A stretch of DNA of 64,000 nt from Diorhabda sublineata (Eukaryota > Arthropoda > Insecta > Coleoptera > Chrysomelidae). Shown piece by piece: positions 20,354 through 31,049 of this stretch (the stretch's first letter is position 1; every line of letters begins with the position of its first letter). Below the pieces are notes generated by a model, which worked only from the letters and a program-made list of their open reading frames with translations, had not been told where the DNA came from and searched no databases. A program made the translations under genes and the position numbers. Location: assembly GCF_026230105.1 (NCBI RefSeq), contig NC_079486.1:7068001-7132000 (forward strand), read 5' to 3'.

Positions 20354-22025
20354 ATGAATTGTTACGTTGGCGTTGAATTCCAGAACAATGGTGGAATTTC
20401 TCTTGTTCACTCTGCCTGGTTAACACCGCTTAAACGAGAAGTCTTTTGGCCGCCAAAACAGACAACCGGAAATTTTATAAAATTATTAAAATCTGGACAA
20501 GAGCCTCCCCAGGATAACAGCTGGAAACTTCACCAAATTAAGCGAATTTTTTTCCAGACTGGTTAGTTTTGCTGCCTAAACCTAAACTGCTTTATCACTT
20601 TCTATTAAATATCTGTGATTTTTTTCAAAAAACTCGTATTTATTACTTGTTTTTAGACGACTATAAGATTGCGGAGAAAAAAATTAAAAAGGCTGAAATT
20701 ACCTCAGATTTAACTACAGATGCTGAGGAATCAGCAATTATTTCACCTCGAAGGAAAATACGTCCAAAGAAATTTTCCACTGATGATGAGCAGGAAGAAG
20801 TGCTGTCATCATCAGAAGATGATTTTCCAAAAAACAAGAAACCCCTACCTAGACCAAAACCAATAATACGGAAGTCTATTACAAACATATTATCTGGTAA
20901 TGAGATTTATACTTAAAGATATCTGGCACATATAAATTATTAACTGTCTACTGTTTTAGATTATTCTGGCCCAATTCAAACTTTTCCATTAGCTTCAGCT
21001 GGACAATCGCAAAGGTCGTTTGAGGATAGTGATTCTACAAATCAACTTTATTATTTGCCACCTCAACATTCAGCAAAAGATACTCAATTGACTAAATCTT
21101 CAGGACAAATTATTAGAGGTAAAAAATATAATTGTCCATTTGCATGAATTGTTTAAAATGTATACTTTAAACTGTGAGTTATTATTTATGTCCATTATTT
21201 CCTAGGAGAATTTGTTAATTCTCTATTTTACAGGTTCTGCGTCAAATCAGTCATTTTGCCAGGCTGCTGTTTCGAACTCGTCACCATATAATCCGTCAAG
21301 TAGTAAAGCAACTGATGTACAGAGCAACATCAGAGCTGTAGTGGAAAGTAATGGAGGTAAAAACCAAAAAATAATGTAAAAACTGTTTTGGTACTAAGGT
21401 ATATTTTGTCCATGCCAGCAAACACTCAAGATGATGTAATCACTTTATTGAAGACCATTAGAGAACAGAACAATCAAATTTTGCAGTGGATCCGAAAACA
21501 AGATCGCAGTGGCAATCACGCCAGTAATACAGATTTACCAGATGATATAGGCGTACAGTTTCCTTTGAATCCTCAAGAGGATATTACCAAATTGGAAACA
21601 TACCTGAGTGAAAAAAATAATTGCCTGGCTTTGGTGGGTGTTCTGTACCACTTAATATGTATTTTACAATTTAAATTATGTGATTCCAGTCGGCATATCT
21701 ATCGACTTTTGGAGGGAGAGATTTTACTGGACATACAAACCGCATTTTAAATTTTTTGTTCACTTATTCTCTTGCAACTAATTGGAATTTTTGTGGCAAA
21801 CGAGGTGAGAAAAAGGCTTTTAAAAACTTAAACGTAAAGGATGTGATTATTGGTAAGTGTTTTCACTTGTAGGTGCATACTTATTATTAATCTGAAACAA
21901 CATTTTTAGGTGCTGTAAGAAAAAGCTCCCCTCTAGTCAGTCAGAAAGAAATAGAAGATACCATCAAGGTGTGGTTGAAACATGCACCAGAGAAATTGAA
22001 AAAGCAGCAGCATGGCAACCCGTAA
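20354..22025 (+). CDS. DUF4806-domain protein of the transposon (seven exons)
   Basis: The exons I can place are 20,354-20,561, 20,657-20,896, 20,960-21,118, 21,234-21,356, 21,419-21,633, 21,690-21,852 and 21,910-22,025. They join without a frame break: 1,224 nt, 407 residues. The N-terminal part (MNCYVGVEFQNNGG, WPPK, DDYKIAEKK.KKAE.TSDL.TDAEE) is typical of insect DUF4806 proteins. The middle is Ser/Lys-rich and disordered. A stretch before the domain (DDVITLLKTIREQNNQIL) looks helical. The C-terminal DUF4806 domain shows FPLNPQEDITKLETYLS, YLSTFGGRD, NRILNFLFT, NWNFCGKRGEKKAF and AVRKS..SQKEIEDTIKVWL. Such proteins often accompany transposons; their job is unknown. All seven exons are intact, unlike the neighbouring transposase. 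Confidence 0.85.
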
Positions 22026-24088
22026 GAAAAAAAGTGTTGTTAGTCAAAGACAACTCTACAGAAGGGTGGCAGAAGCAAATTTAGCACCTGTGAGTCAGAA
22101 ATGTTATAATACATCTTTAATAGTTAATAATGATTCCAATGAATCCGTTTTTTTTGCTGATTCAATGTGTGAAAGTGAAAATGACACCTGTTCCTCAAGA
22201 GATTTAGATTTTAATGTAAACTCGCCTAATGAAAATTTGCTCTTCAATGATGCGACGTTATACAACCATTTGACTTCCTATTCCAGTAACGTGCCCCCTA
22301 ACGATTTATTTTCTAATGAACCGCCGCCTAGCGATTTGCATTCGAAATTGTCAAACTGGGCAGCTTCAAGGTACGTTCGACGTACAGTAGTTACTCATCT
22401 CTTGCATATCTTGCGTATCCATACCATAATGAGTTACCGTTAGACAGTCGAACGCTGCTGAAAACGCCCAAAGAAACGAAAACAAAATCGTTGTTAAATG
22501 GCGAATATTGTCATTTTGGACTTGTTAACGCTTTAAAATTAAAGTTATTGTCAGTGCCTAATATTTCTCAGTACAGCATTATCAACATTTCATTTAATGT
22601 AGATGGACTGCCCATTTATAGAAATGGTCAGAAACATGATCTCTGGCCCATTTTAGCACTTGTAAAAAATTTTAAGAGTGAGCCGTTTGTTGTTGGTTCT
22701 TTTTTAGGAAGTGGCAAACCAAATTTATTGTCAGCGTTTTTAGAAGATTTTTTAATTGAGTTATCGAACTTACTTACCACGGGCATTGAAATTAATAATT
22801 GAAATTAATAATAATATATGAAGTAAAAGTTCACAGCTTTGTTTGCGATGCTCCTGCGCGCGCATATCTGAAATGTGTGAAGACCCATTCAGGGTATAGT
22901 TCCTGTGAAAGGTGCGATAACTCTGGAGAACACCTGGGACGTGTCATTTTCAAAAATTTACCTTTTAACAAGAGAGACAACGAATCTTTTCGGACTAAAA
23001 TTGATGTATCTCATCATCATGGAGAATCTCCTCTAATAGCTCTTCCTATAGATTTGATCTATGTCTTTTCTTTAGACTATATGCACCTAGTTTGTCTAGG
23101 TGTAATGAAAAAACTTTTGCGTATTTGGACAGGACGCGCAAGCCGAGCCAAAATGAGCTCTACTGCATTTCAAAATGTATCTGAAAAAATTGTTTTTCTC
23201 AGTAAATGTATTCCAGTAGAATTCAATCGGAAAGGGCGCAGTTTGTCTCAGTTGGCAGATTGGAAAGCAACGGAATTTCGAACATTTTTACTGTATATTG
23301 GGCCAGTTGCTTTGTACGGGAATGTCGATTTGGCAATATATGAGCATTTTTTGCTATTTCATTGTTCAATTATGATACTTATTTCTAAACGCCATATTGA
23401 AAAATTTGGAGTTCCATTTGCGCGCCAACTTTTGCATTTATTCGTAACGCACAGTGAAAAGATCTACGGATTAGAGTTCTTAGTTTACAATGTACATTCC
23501 TTATTACATTTGGCAGATGACGTTGAAAATTTCGGGCCACTAGACAATTCGTCAGCATTTCCATTTGAAAATTATCTCCACCATTTAAAATCGTTAGTTC
23601 AGTCTCCGAATAAACCGTTACAACAGATTAATAGACGCTTAAAAGAAATTGAAATGACAGTGTACGAAAAACATGACTCTACTTCACCTGATGATGAACA
23701 CTTCTGTAAATGTGAATTGTCCCATTTCTTAGGACCAACGCCAAATTTCTCTTGCAAGCAGTATAAAAAGCTTCATTATAAAGATTTTATTTTTTCTATT
23801 GCATCATATTCAGAAGCAAATTGTTTTTGTCTTACCTTAGAAGGACTGGTTTTCAAAATAGAAAATATAGTAGTGGATAATAATGGAGCAGTTTTTATAT
23901 TAGGTAGGAGGTTTCAGGATTACCGTTCATTTTACAAATACCCTGTCGACTCAAAAGAATTCTATGTTTATCGCATCCAAAATTTATCAGAGTATATCGA
24001 GTTATTGCACTGCCACAAAGTTTTTTCGAAATGTATTGTTTTTCCTTTCAAGCAGGAATGGTTGTCATTTTCATTATTGCATCATTAG
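22012..24088 (+). pseudogene. CACTA-like (Transposase_21-type) transposase, frameshifted
   Basis: Coding begins MATRKKKSVVSQRQLYRR at 22,012, overlapping the last 14 nt of the DUF4806 frame. It breaks near 22,405 (shift before YPYHNELPLDSRTLLKTP) and near 22,795, where an AT-rich 'gaaattaataat' repeat shifts the frame again; the long part is 22,799-24,088. The conserved order is NVDGLPIY..WPILALVKN, VCDAPARAYLKCVKTHSGYS, CERC, LDYMHLVCLGVMKKLLR.W and FPFENYLHHLKSLV, matching the tnp2/Transposase_21 core. Likely catalytic residues are the D of VDGLP, the D of CDAPARA and the E of FPFENYL. Two lesions make this copy probably inactive. Confidence 0.8.
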
Positions 24089-24199
24089 TAATTCCTTATT
24101 TCAACTTTTATGTTCTATAAGGGTAATAGTATGTAGTTTTTTAAGATTTTGTAATAAACTGGTATTAATTTGAACGCATTTTTTATATTTTTAATCCTA

Positions 24200-24374
24200 C
24201 TTATACGTCATTTGTCAAAAGTAAGTACGTCATTTTGACGTCTCACCAGCCGGACTAGGTACGTCATTAGTTGACGTCTGTAGGATGTGACATTAACCAG
24301 TCATAATCACGTCATTTTAGACGTCTTTTTAGACGTTCCCATTGGTCGCCAATGGCCTATAATTGACGTCATAG
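24200..24374. repeat. Subterminal ACGTC motif array, right
   Basis: About nine copies of ACGTC/GACGT in 175 bp, several paired as TACGTCATTTTGACGTC or CACGTCATTTTAGACGTC. It mirrors the left array. Confidence 0.7.
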
Positions 24375-24396
24375 TAACGACACTGTGCTGCTTGGG
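24375..24396 (-). repeat. Right terminal inverted repeat
   Basis: Ends CTGTGCTGCTTGGG, the exact inverse of the left end for 22 bp, followed by the TA duplication. Confidence 0.93.
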
Positions 24397-24519
24397 TACA
24401 GAGTGTTCTGTTCCTTTTTTAGCTATCAATATGAATAGGCGATAAGATGCAAATGTAGCTTGTCTAATTTTCTCACCAGAAATATATGTTTTCGTTATTG
24501 AGTTTGACTTTAAGAATTT

Positions 24520-25433
24520 TAAGTTTTGCATTGAGATGTTTATTATTATAAATTATTAATAAATGAATTTTGTCTTATCACTTGTTTTTAAATAAGTACT
24601 TTTAAGGCAATTACCATTTAACCAATCTAATCACTTTGAACAAATTAAACATTATACGTGCAAATCGAAGTAAACGAGTAATGGAGAACTGTTCTGGAAA
24701 GTTTTGATTGTGTGTGACTTGGTTGAGATATTATAATATTATAAGGGAGACTAGCTAAAACGTTCAAATAAAATGTGAGAATGCTTATCGTTTGAAACGT
24801 AAATGAAAATGATTTCTTTCTGAACGTGATTGATACAATCATATATAATTTAGAATTGTATAAGTATGGAAAATTGGAAAATGGAGCCGAAGATACCTCC
24901 AATAATGATCTTTAACTCGAATGGATACAATTACGGAATAAACGTTTGATTGAATGGAAAAGTGTTGATTATTTCATAAAGTACGCGAGGACAATTTGTG
25001 TGCTGCATTTACTACTACCTACTGCTACCACCACACTCACTATTATACTGTCTGACGCCGGTTTCGATGTACTCCTCTAGTTTCTTTGTGATTTGTACAA
25101 AACAAACAAACAAACAAAATATTACTGCGTATAATTTGATATTAGATGGTTATTTGATTGAATTAGTAACTCACTAGAGGTATTGAACAAAATATGTAAT
25201 TTGATCCATTTGGTCGAAAGATACAAAAAACTACAGGAAGAAGTGATTTTAAGATATCAACTGATTTTGGTATTTGTAATAATTGCAAATTATCAAAGGA
25301 TTATTTCTTAGAGGAAAGACTATCATTACTCTGATTGAATTAGAACAACTCTAAAATTCAGTGGTAAGTTCAATAATTACTCATCTTGTACCAGATACTG
25401 TGAATAATTTGAAATTATTATTATAATTATTTT
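24520..25433. repeat. Module stretch with exon-like fragments, right arm
   Basis: Inverted copy of 10.38-11.29 kb. It holds broken fragments of the HSDKL-type gene and the FDPFG piece. I see no intact gene. Confidence 0.6.
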
Positions 25434-26135
25434 CTAGTTTATGCTCTTTGAAAAATAGCAAAGGAATGCTCTCAAATTTTTTCGATAATAATATAAAGTG
25501 CACGATTTTTCAAGAAATAATCTAAAGATTTCAATTCTTTCTTCGTCTTTTAATACATTGAACCTTTCACATTCTTTTTCAAATACTTCCATCCACTGAT
25601 TTGCATTTGAACTCTTTCCATCAAATTTTTCAATTACATACTTGTCAGCTAGCTTCTTTATGCTTTGTTTTTCTTTTTTCTCCTGGTTTTCTATTAATTT
25701 CTCTAAAATTTTGGCTATAGGATCTTCTGAACACGTTTTGCTTACGACAGTCAATTGTTCTTTGGTAGTTTCCTCTAGAAATTGGTTCTGAAAAATCATA
25801 TTGCCATCCTCATCAACATATGTTTTTAATATATCCTCTGTTGTTTTTATCCAAACACTTCTAGTTTGATGTCTTTTTTTTAATGTATTTTTCACTGTGA
25901 TAAAAGTTTTCGAAGTTTGAATATATGTGTGCTGTGAAATAGCTTGGAATTCTTCAGGAATAAGGAAATATTTTTCATCTTCAGTCACAATTGCGGTTAT
26001 GGCCATATAGTTTGACTTTCCGTCTGTTGTTGGTTTCACTTGAAAAGTAAACTTCAACTTTTCCATTTTGTTGACAATAAATGTCGTTTTATAAGACAAT
26101 TTCCAATACATCTGTGGTTTTGGTGACACAGTCAA
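25434..26135 (-). CDS. Retroelement gag-like protein fragment
   Basis: A 233-codon open frame. The C-terminal part has KLADKYVIEKFDGKSSNANQ followed by WMEVFEKECERFNVL and EERIEIFRLFLEKSC, a pattern of insect LTR-retrotransposon gag (capsid-like) proteins. The N-terminal half (KLKFTFQVKPTTDGKSNYMA, VTEDEKYFLIPEEFQ) is of unknown fold. After LEKSC the frame passes into repeat DNA shared with 10.33 kb, so the protein is truncated. It lies only in the right arm, where exon 2 of the CW-PWWP copy should be. Whether it is expressed is unknown. Confidence 0.55.
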   Translation of the reverse strand: MTVSPKPQMYWKLSYKTTFIVNKMEKLKFTFQVKPTTDGKSNYMAITAIVTEDEKYFLIPEEFQAISQHTYIQTSKTFITVKNTLKKRHQTRSVWIKTTEDILKTYVDEDGNMIFQNQFLEETTKEQLTVVSKTCSEDPIAKILEKLIENQEKKEKQSIKKLADKYVIEKFDGKSSNANQWMEVFEKECERFNVLKDEERIEIFRLFLEKSCTLYYYRKNLRAFLCYFSKSIN

Positions 26136-26480
26136 TCAAACACAATTGTGTTTCTCTGTAAGAAAACAGATTTATTGTTATTAACATGTAAACTAAAAAT
26201 TACATGAAACAAAAGTATGCACCTATTTAGTACTAAACAAATATTTCATACCTGTAAGAAAAGAAACGACATTTAATGTTATTATTAACAATGTCTGTTC
26301 CAAAATCACAAATTAAAATAAACTTAAAAATGAAATTGTTTTTCAGCACACAATCACACAACACGACATTCGAGGTTATGCCCTGCTTCCCATCGCTGAC
26401 AGTGACAGATCATCTGTCACAAACGGACTTTATGTGACGTACGGCAAAATAACAGGCAAAAGAAAATTATATTTTTCTTT
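26136..26480 (-). other. Leader or end region of the gag-bearing insertion
   Basis: Right-arm-specific DNA between the gag-like ORF and the point (about 26,480) where the match to the CW-PWWP intron begins. It contains a near-perfect inverted repeat at 26,411-26,429 (GTGACAGAT/ATCTGTCAC). I cannot identify an LTR pair. Confidence 0.4.
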
Positions 26481-27455
26481 ACATATATTACGAAAAAAAG
26501 TCGATTAATCACCCTGTATATGGCCATCAAAATTTACAAATTAAAAAAAAAATAAAGCTGTATACGAGTTTACAAATTTCCCACTCTCCACTTTCAGTTG
26601 ATAAAAAGAATCGCACTCTATTTAAGGTAACTTGAAATTTATTTCGATTTCCACTTCAAATGAAATATTAGAATAAATAAAAAATTCACCCTGTATATAA
26701 GGTAACTTAATAATTTCGATATTAAAACAAAATCATCCTGTACGTGACATGAACTAAAAAAATGGTACTTACAACACTAACCTAATGAAAGTGACCAAGA
26801 GAAATATTAGACTTACCGGTTCTAAGGAATCTTTCAAGCAAAAATAATTCTCGATTTCCGGATCATCTTCCACCATAGCCGGCCACCATGGATAACCTTC
26901 GATTTTCGCCCAGACGATGCTACCCGCGTTATATTTATTAAATATCATCAACTCCTTTTCTTTATCGTCGATCGATTCTTCCTTGATTTCGCATCTATTA
27001 TACCTCCCATCTGGATTCATCCAACAATACCATTTGTCAGATAGATCCAGGGGATCTTTCACGTCGGCAGGTATCTATACTTATCGCAAGAGTCGCAATA
27101 CACGTAGAGACCGACGTTTCTGAATTCTTGAAGTAATCTCATTTTCTCGTAGAAGCTCTCGTTCAAAAATCCATATGTTCCTCCTCTTTCGCATCTTTAC
27201 TGTTTAGAACTTCCTTGGAATTGGCGTCGCTACAGTTCATTGGTGGTGATGCATCGAACTTATCTGCAGGAGTCACGATAATCTTCGTATCGTTAGCATC
27301 TTTTTCCTCATTTGGAGCTTGGAACGATACCGTTGAGTTTTGGTCTTTATAAGTTTGTTTTTTCTTCTCCTAACCATTTTCAACCAGTTATTGAATTTTG
27401 TCACTACCAAATTTTTGTAATACAAATTGGTTTCTTTACTCAAAGTCGACGGCAT
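26480..27455 (-). pseudogene. CW-PWWP gene copy, frameshifted and lacking exon 2
   Basis: Minus-strand copy of exon 1 and most of the intron of the gene at 7,539. The start (MPSTLSKETNLYYKNLVVTK) and the donor after SLEP are present. At least three one-base deletions break the frame: after KMV (about 27,370), in the GGATTTTTT run (about 27,172) and in CTGCCCGAC (about 27,069). From VKDPLDLS on, the CW end and the first half of PWWP (YPWWPAMV) read normally to 26,815. Homology stops in the intron at 26,480; exon 2, the other half of PWWP, is absent. It cannot make a functional reader. Its transcript would be antisense-complementary to the intact gene only if both arms were read through or paired. 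Confidence 0.85.
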
Positions 27456-27773
27456 TTTAAAACTTCTACAATTTTAATATACAAATAACACTTATTAACC
27501 GTCTTACTTTCATTCACTTAAAAAAATATTTTTGACAATTGTCGACTTTTGAAATTCAAACACTTTGAAATGTTTATCTCGTTAACCAATTGATGATATC
27601 TTTACGTATATTTAAGAAAAAAACGATTTTTCGCGTTGTACATCACGAAATAAAACCGCTATAATTACGATGATTTAACTATCTGAAACAAATAAAATGA
27701 AAATATGTAGACATATATGTAATACCAACTGTCCATATAGGAGTCTTACCTATATGAATAATAATAGTATAAC

Positions 27774-27803
27774 CATTGTATAAAGAATATTCTTTATACA
27801 ATG
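27774..27803. repeat. 30-bp perfect palindrome, right arm
   Basis: Identical to the palindrome at 7,190-7,219. It has kept perfect symmetry although nearby bases differ between the arms. Confidence 0.9.
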
Positions 27804-29084
27804 TTATTACAGTATATGTTAGACAACGTATTATAACAAAAATAATATTTTACAACGTTGCATAGAATATTTTTTGTGTTGAAAGTTAAAATGGCAACAT
27901 GCTAGTACGCTGTGAAGTTGGCTCCTAGTGATATTAGACAGTTTAGGTTATTGCATATCTGTCTTTATATTAAGTTATAACAATAAAAAGGATATTTTTA
28001 TTCTAATAATACTAAAAACAACAAGTTATAGATCCGAGACTTTTCACTGTATAAATAAATAATTCGGATTACGAAACTAAAAACGAAAATTCATTAGAAC
28101 AAAAAACTTTTCTGGAAACTGTAACATAAGTGGAATAACTTTAAAAGCATATAGAATTATGGACTTGGTTATAAACCGCATAGGTACCGAGTAGTATTCA
28201 TGATTATGAATATATAAAAACATACATTTGTACATACATACATAACACATATTATGAGCTGTACTGGTAAATGATGAAATATTTGAAAAATTGTCTAAGC
28301 TGTATGAAGGAGATACAGAACAATTAAAAGGTAAGGTCACTCAAAAGTTTTTCAGCTATATCTATAAGAGAAATGACATTCAATATATCTGTATTCATAA
28401 GCGATAATAATAACCACAATGAGAGGCGATGAGTACACATTTAAAAAACTAGAAGATCAAAGCATGATGAAATCTACAAAACGTGACATAAGCGTAAAAG
28501 GTATTGGAAACAAACATTTTTATGAATGTTTTCTTCAGAATGTTATAATATTTTCACTGGAACACAAAAGTTAAGTGTCAGACTGGATAATAGAATACAT
28601 AAAAATGGTTGAAACTAAATTTAATAGAAAAGTTCATTAAGTAAGATTGGAAATAATGGAGAATATACGAGTAAACGAATGAAAGAATATATGACAAAAT
28701 GAGGTACTATTCTTGATTATACTCCAGCAAACTTCCCATAACTTATTGGAAAATTGGATTGAGGGTAAACCTTGGACACAAAGAAATCTAAGTGTATTTG
28801 GCTCAGATGCGAGGATTTGGCGAAGATACTCGTAAGGATATCGGCTCTGGAATAAAATTGAAATACATGATATAAAAATAATAACTAGGATATTAAAAGA
28901 TAATGAAGAAACCAGAAGTCAAAAACAAGATGAAAGTAATGTGAAGAAGAGCCACGATGAGGAAAATGATGTTGAAAACAAAGAACAAATAACAGTAAAG
29001 TGAGAAGTGTAAAATAATATTGAGGAGAACAAGGAACAGGAAATAAGGAAATCAAAAAGAAAAAATTCTGACCTATTGTGATTT
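27804..29084. other. Right-arm stretch without intact gene
   Basis: Reverse complement of 5.96-7.18 kb. Broken protein-like text is now on the plus strand (IHDIKIITRILKDNEETRSQ near 28,870, DESNVKKSHDEEND near 28,930). No recognised family. Confidence 0.4.
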
Positions 29085-29500
29085 TCCAACAAAAACAATA
29101 TTATTTCCTTAAGAAGCTTGAACAATCTTGACAGCAATTTACCTCTTGAGAGCCAGCGTACTTCACAATGAAGCAGGAATGCTTTGTGCTCACTTCCCAT
29201 TTGATCACACAGAATAGCAAAAAGTCAGCAAGTTAGCAAGCAACTTCAGTGCTTTCATTAAGTTGGTGTGAAAAGTTTTTTTTCAAAACTGTAACTGTGA
29301 AATTGAGCGATTTTTTTATTTTCTTTTCAGTGAATGAAACTTCAGATTCTACCCTAGAGAGTGTTCTGATCCTTTTTTAGCTAGCTATCAATATGAATAG
29401 GCAATATGATGCAATTGTAGCTTGTCTATTTTGCTCACCACAAATTGATGTTTTCATTAGTGAGTGAGACTTTAAGAATAAGTTCGAATAAGAGGTGAGA
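29085..29500 (-). pseudogene. hAT transposase relic, right arm (distal)
   Basis: Minus-strand copy of 5,535-5,960. It reads MGSEHKAFLLHCEVRWLSRG, then KLLSRLFKLLKEIILFLLENH, the conserved hAT block, here with the SRG that the left-arm copy has lost to a stop. The flanking parts are decayed and the 3' side is fused to unrelated sequence (FFLFDFLISCS) as in the left arm, so the fusion predates the inverted duplication. Confidence 0.7.
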
Positions 29501-30540
29501 ATGCTTATCATTTTAACTGAACTTGAATGTTACAATCATACATAATTTCGAATTGCATAGGTGTGAAGAAATGGAAAATGGAACCGAAGATACCTACAAT
29601 ATTAAACTCAAACCTGGATGGATGCAATTATGGAAAGAACGTTTGATTGGATTGCACAGTGACAAATTGAGAAGTGTCAAAGAAGCATTAAGGAAATGAT
29701 TGGCAATATTGAAAATTCCACATCAGATAATACTTTCGAATGGCTAATGAAGATGTTTATAGAATACAAAATGGGGAAAGTGAATCGAATAATAGAGGTT
29801 AATATTTAATTACAATAAATATATGTAAAAACTTATGATATACATATTGATTGGTTGATTGTACAATGAATCGACACTGAGGACATACACACAGCTGCCC
29901 AAAATTTGTTAAATGAACAATTCACAAAAGTAAAAGTCCTTAAAAGATACTAGAAGAATATTAACATTGAGAAATCGAAGACATGTACTACTATTACCAC
30001 ACTCACTTTTACACTGTCTGACACCTGTTTCAATGTTCTCCATTAGTCTCTATGTGTTTTGTATAAAACAAAAAAATATTACCGAGTATAATTTGATTCA
30101 AGATCGTCAGTTGATTGAATTAGTAAACTCACTCTCTACTCAATAACAACATTCTGTAGACTAATGTAAAAGGCTTTTCTTGTTTGAATTTCCCGCCTCC
30201 CAACTGAAACGGCAACACTGCACATGTCAATAGACATTGTTGTTTTATTACTATTATTACTATATCTATACACGAAAAAATTACTAACAATAATTTATTC
30301 AATCTCCTTAAGTTATTTAAAAAACTTTTTTTATTAACAGCAAGGACACGGAGGTAAACGTATCAATAGTTTTGAAGCTCAACGAGGTTTGAAATTTTTA
30401 TAAAAAGATTCATGTATATCTTATATGAATGAATAATGTACATACCTTCAATTTCAAACACATATATAAACATTTTTCTTCAAAACAATTAGAAAACACA
30501 ATTAAGATTTTTACTTCAACAAAGGGTTTGTAATAACCTT
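29500..30540. repeat. Right-arm module stretch
   Basis: Reverse complement of 4.5-5.5 kb, with the HSDKLRSVKEALRK exon-like fragment on the plus strand at 29,570-29,700. No intact gene. Confidence 0.55.
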
Positions 30541-30610
30541 TTCAGAATGTAAATAAATGATTCTGTTAATGTAAAACGGTCAGTTAAACTTACATTCTGG
30601 TCCACATTTC

Positions 30611-31045
30611 TTAGAAGCATTCTCCAAAGCAACCATGGCATCTTAAATTCAAGCAGTTACAAAGACCCATTTTTGATTTATTTTCATAAGAAGTTGACGG
30701 CATTGCTGCGTCAAACGGGATTGATGTTCTTCGTGGAAGAATATCGTTATTTTTCTTCAATTTGTACACTACTGTCTCTGAATGGTAATAGGCTTGCGGA
30801 ACCATATCGAAATGGTTTTTTTCATTTATTTCAATTGGTATCTTATACAGATTCGATGTCGGTAGCCTTGCGGAATCAAGTCGCCATGATCTTTCTCTAT
30901 TTATATCAGTTTGTGGAGAATTTTGACTGGATGCTTTAGGTCTGAAGGATTTAAATCGGATTAATGTTTTTCTTGAAAGCATCTTGTAAGATTTTTCAGT
31001 TTGTGGTTTTGTTGTAAGTGAAAATAGATATATTTTCGAGATCAA
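30611..31045 (-). pseudogene. ARL14EP-like ORF, copy 3, frameshifted in domain
   Basis: A 144-codon minus-strand frame with a 5' extension (KIYLFSLTTKPQTEKSYK before MLSRKTLIRF). It reads normally to CHGCFGEC, then a deletion of about 10 bp removes part of the cysteine cluster and ends the frame. The extension shows that the ancestral coding region may have begun upstream of MLSRK. The remaining domain end is visible in another frame to about 30,525. Confidence 0.6.
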
Positions 31046-31049
31046 ATCT

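Larger units (their letters stand above)
19659..24396 (+). mobile_element. TA-flanked DNA transposon with CACTA-like transposase
   Basis: Both ends share a 22-bp perfect terminal inverted repeat starting CCCAAGCAGCACAGTGTC, with imperfect matching for about 16 bp more. It is flanked by TA on each side (19,657-19,658 and 24,397-24,398). The uninterrupted site, with a single TA, is visible at about 11,640-11,655 and at 47,330-47,345, which proves insertion and a 2-bp TA target duplication. The element holds two genes on the plus strand: a seven-exon DUF4806 protein and a frameshifted CACTA-like transposase. Terminal sequence and target size differ from classical CACTA elements (CACTA/G ends, usually 3-bp duplications). 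Confidence 0.9.
19540..24520 (-). pseudogene. hAT transposase relic, right arm, split by transposon
   Basis: The minus-strand relic matches 11.53-11.79 kb. Its upstream part (NSITKTYISGEKIRQATFA, AKKGTEHSV) lies at 24,400-24,520 and its downstream part (LDEST block) at 19,540-19,656. The 4,738-bp DNA transposon sits between them, inside the former coding sequence. Confidence 0.7.

Noticed and set aside
20129..20410. 93-codon minus-strand ORF over the transposon promoter
   Set aside because: It overlaps the GC-rich leader and first coding exon of the DUF4806 gene and has no recognisable content.
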